Source: Flavobacterium sp. (GTDB lineage Bacteria; Bacteroidota; Bacteroidia; Flavobacteriales; Flavobacteriaceae). From it: a stretch of 64,000 nucleotides of DNA. Shown here one piece after another: positions 63,905 through 64,000 of the stretch; the first letter of the stretch is position 1, and every line of letters begins with the position of its first letter. The notes under the pieces were generated by a model. It did no database searches. It was not told the DNA's origin and saw only the letters and a program-made list of their open reading frames with translations. The stretch is taken from NCBI RefSeq assembly GCF_027490375.1, contig NZ_JAIXYH010000033.1:17189-81188 (forward strand), in the 5' to 3' direction. The position numbers and the translations under genes were made by a program.

Positions 63905-64000
63905 CTACAATGGTAAATACAGTTGTTTTGTGTCAACGAAGTTCATCTTTAGGGAAGGTTTTTTGTCGTTGAAATTATAGGCAATCAATGCAGCGAATAA
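63905..64000 (-). CDS. Probable transposase, C-terminal fragment (cut by window edge)
   Basis: The last 31 residues of a minus-strand reading frame that enters from beyond the window: LFAALIAYNFNDKKPSLKMN then FVDTKQLYLPL and a stop at 63905-63907. The LIAY...KKPSL ending resembles IS982-family transposases from memory, but the fragment is short. The adjacent 19-bp repeat supports an insertion sequence. Confidence 0.45.
   Translation of the reverse strand, partial: LFAALIAYNFNDKKPSLKMNFVDTKQLYLPL

Overview
The window looks like a chromosomal segment of a Flavobacteriia-type Bacteroidota. It carries type IX secretion (T9SS) sorting domains, a PorZ-like propeller protein next to recO, a sigma factor/outer-membrane-barrel pair, DUF6341/DUF6427/DUF4254 families typical of Flavobacteriaceae, and promoters of the Bacteroidota type (-7 TAnnTTTG). 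No rRNA, tRNA, prophage or CRISPR was found. Gene starts often use TTG or GTG, and several apparent TTG starts are really part of a -7 promoter element.

Layout. 1-1436: 5' part of ileS. 1437-3000: non-coding repeats, including two 514-bp copies spaced 654 bp apart. 3001-9470 (minus): recO, porZ-like, and an M16 peptidase pair (one active, one lacking the zinc motif). 9967-17210 (plus): a small retropepsin-like protease and three tandem paralogous T9SS cargo proteins. 17608-21516 (minus): MFS transporter, dxs, ogt. 21531-31542 with HemJ to 32090: an almost complete heme cluster. The minus arm is hemA-hemC-hemD-hemE-(Bro-N gene)-hemF-(four-helix bundle gene)-hemB-cytochrome c; the divergent plus arm is araC-hemH-hemJ, continuing into a histidine kinase and an enoyl-CoA hydratase. 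34347-37476: thioesterase, HU/SPOR protein, dprA, GxxExxY protein. 37477-37952: a hairpin repeat array. 37953-48050: trpS, two PlsC acyltransferases, a barrel protein with its sigma factor, a lipoprotein, recA, acyl-ACP desaturase, HD hydrolase, DoxX, holB. 48326-54027: Pif1-like helicase, SCO1-like protein, M13 peptidase, PH-like protein. 54028-55087: about 1 kb of repeats. 55088-63794: PaaK-like ligase, purD, DUF6341, DUF6427, upp, DUF4254, GT9, aspS, cold-shock protein. The right edge enters what is probably an insertion sequence.

How the genes work together. HemA, B, C, D, E, F, J and H cover heme synthesis from glutamyl-tRNA to protoheme, lacking only HemL in this window. A 13-bp palindrome lies between hemA and araC, and a close relative precedes the third T9SS cargo gene.

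The most interesting content is non-coding. (1) A family of structured repeats (at about 9.9, 17.2, 39.8, 53.5 and 61.6 kb, with poorer copies at 1.5 and 54.3 kb) keeps its unpaired sequences while the stems change on both sides, which points to a conserved folded RNA or DNA element. Two copies are paired in inverted orientation with TTTTTTGGGC-type ends. (2) A GxxExxY (PD-(D/E)XK-like) gene is followed directly by six 77-bp units made of hairpins in strict A/B alternation, and the unit core recurs at 1.98, 2.64 and 54.6 kb. (3) A four-helix-bundle gene sits in the heme operon between two heptamer-periodic arrays, one of which supplies its stop codon. Cases 2 and 3 resemble the relation between REP sequences and their RAYT proteins, but with different protein families; that comparison is inference.
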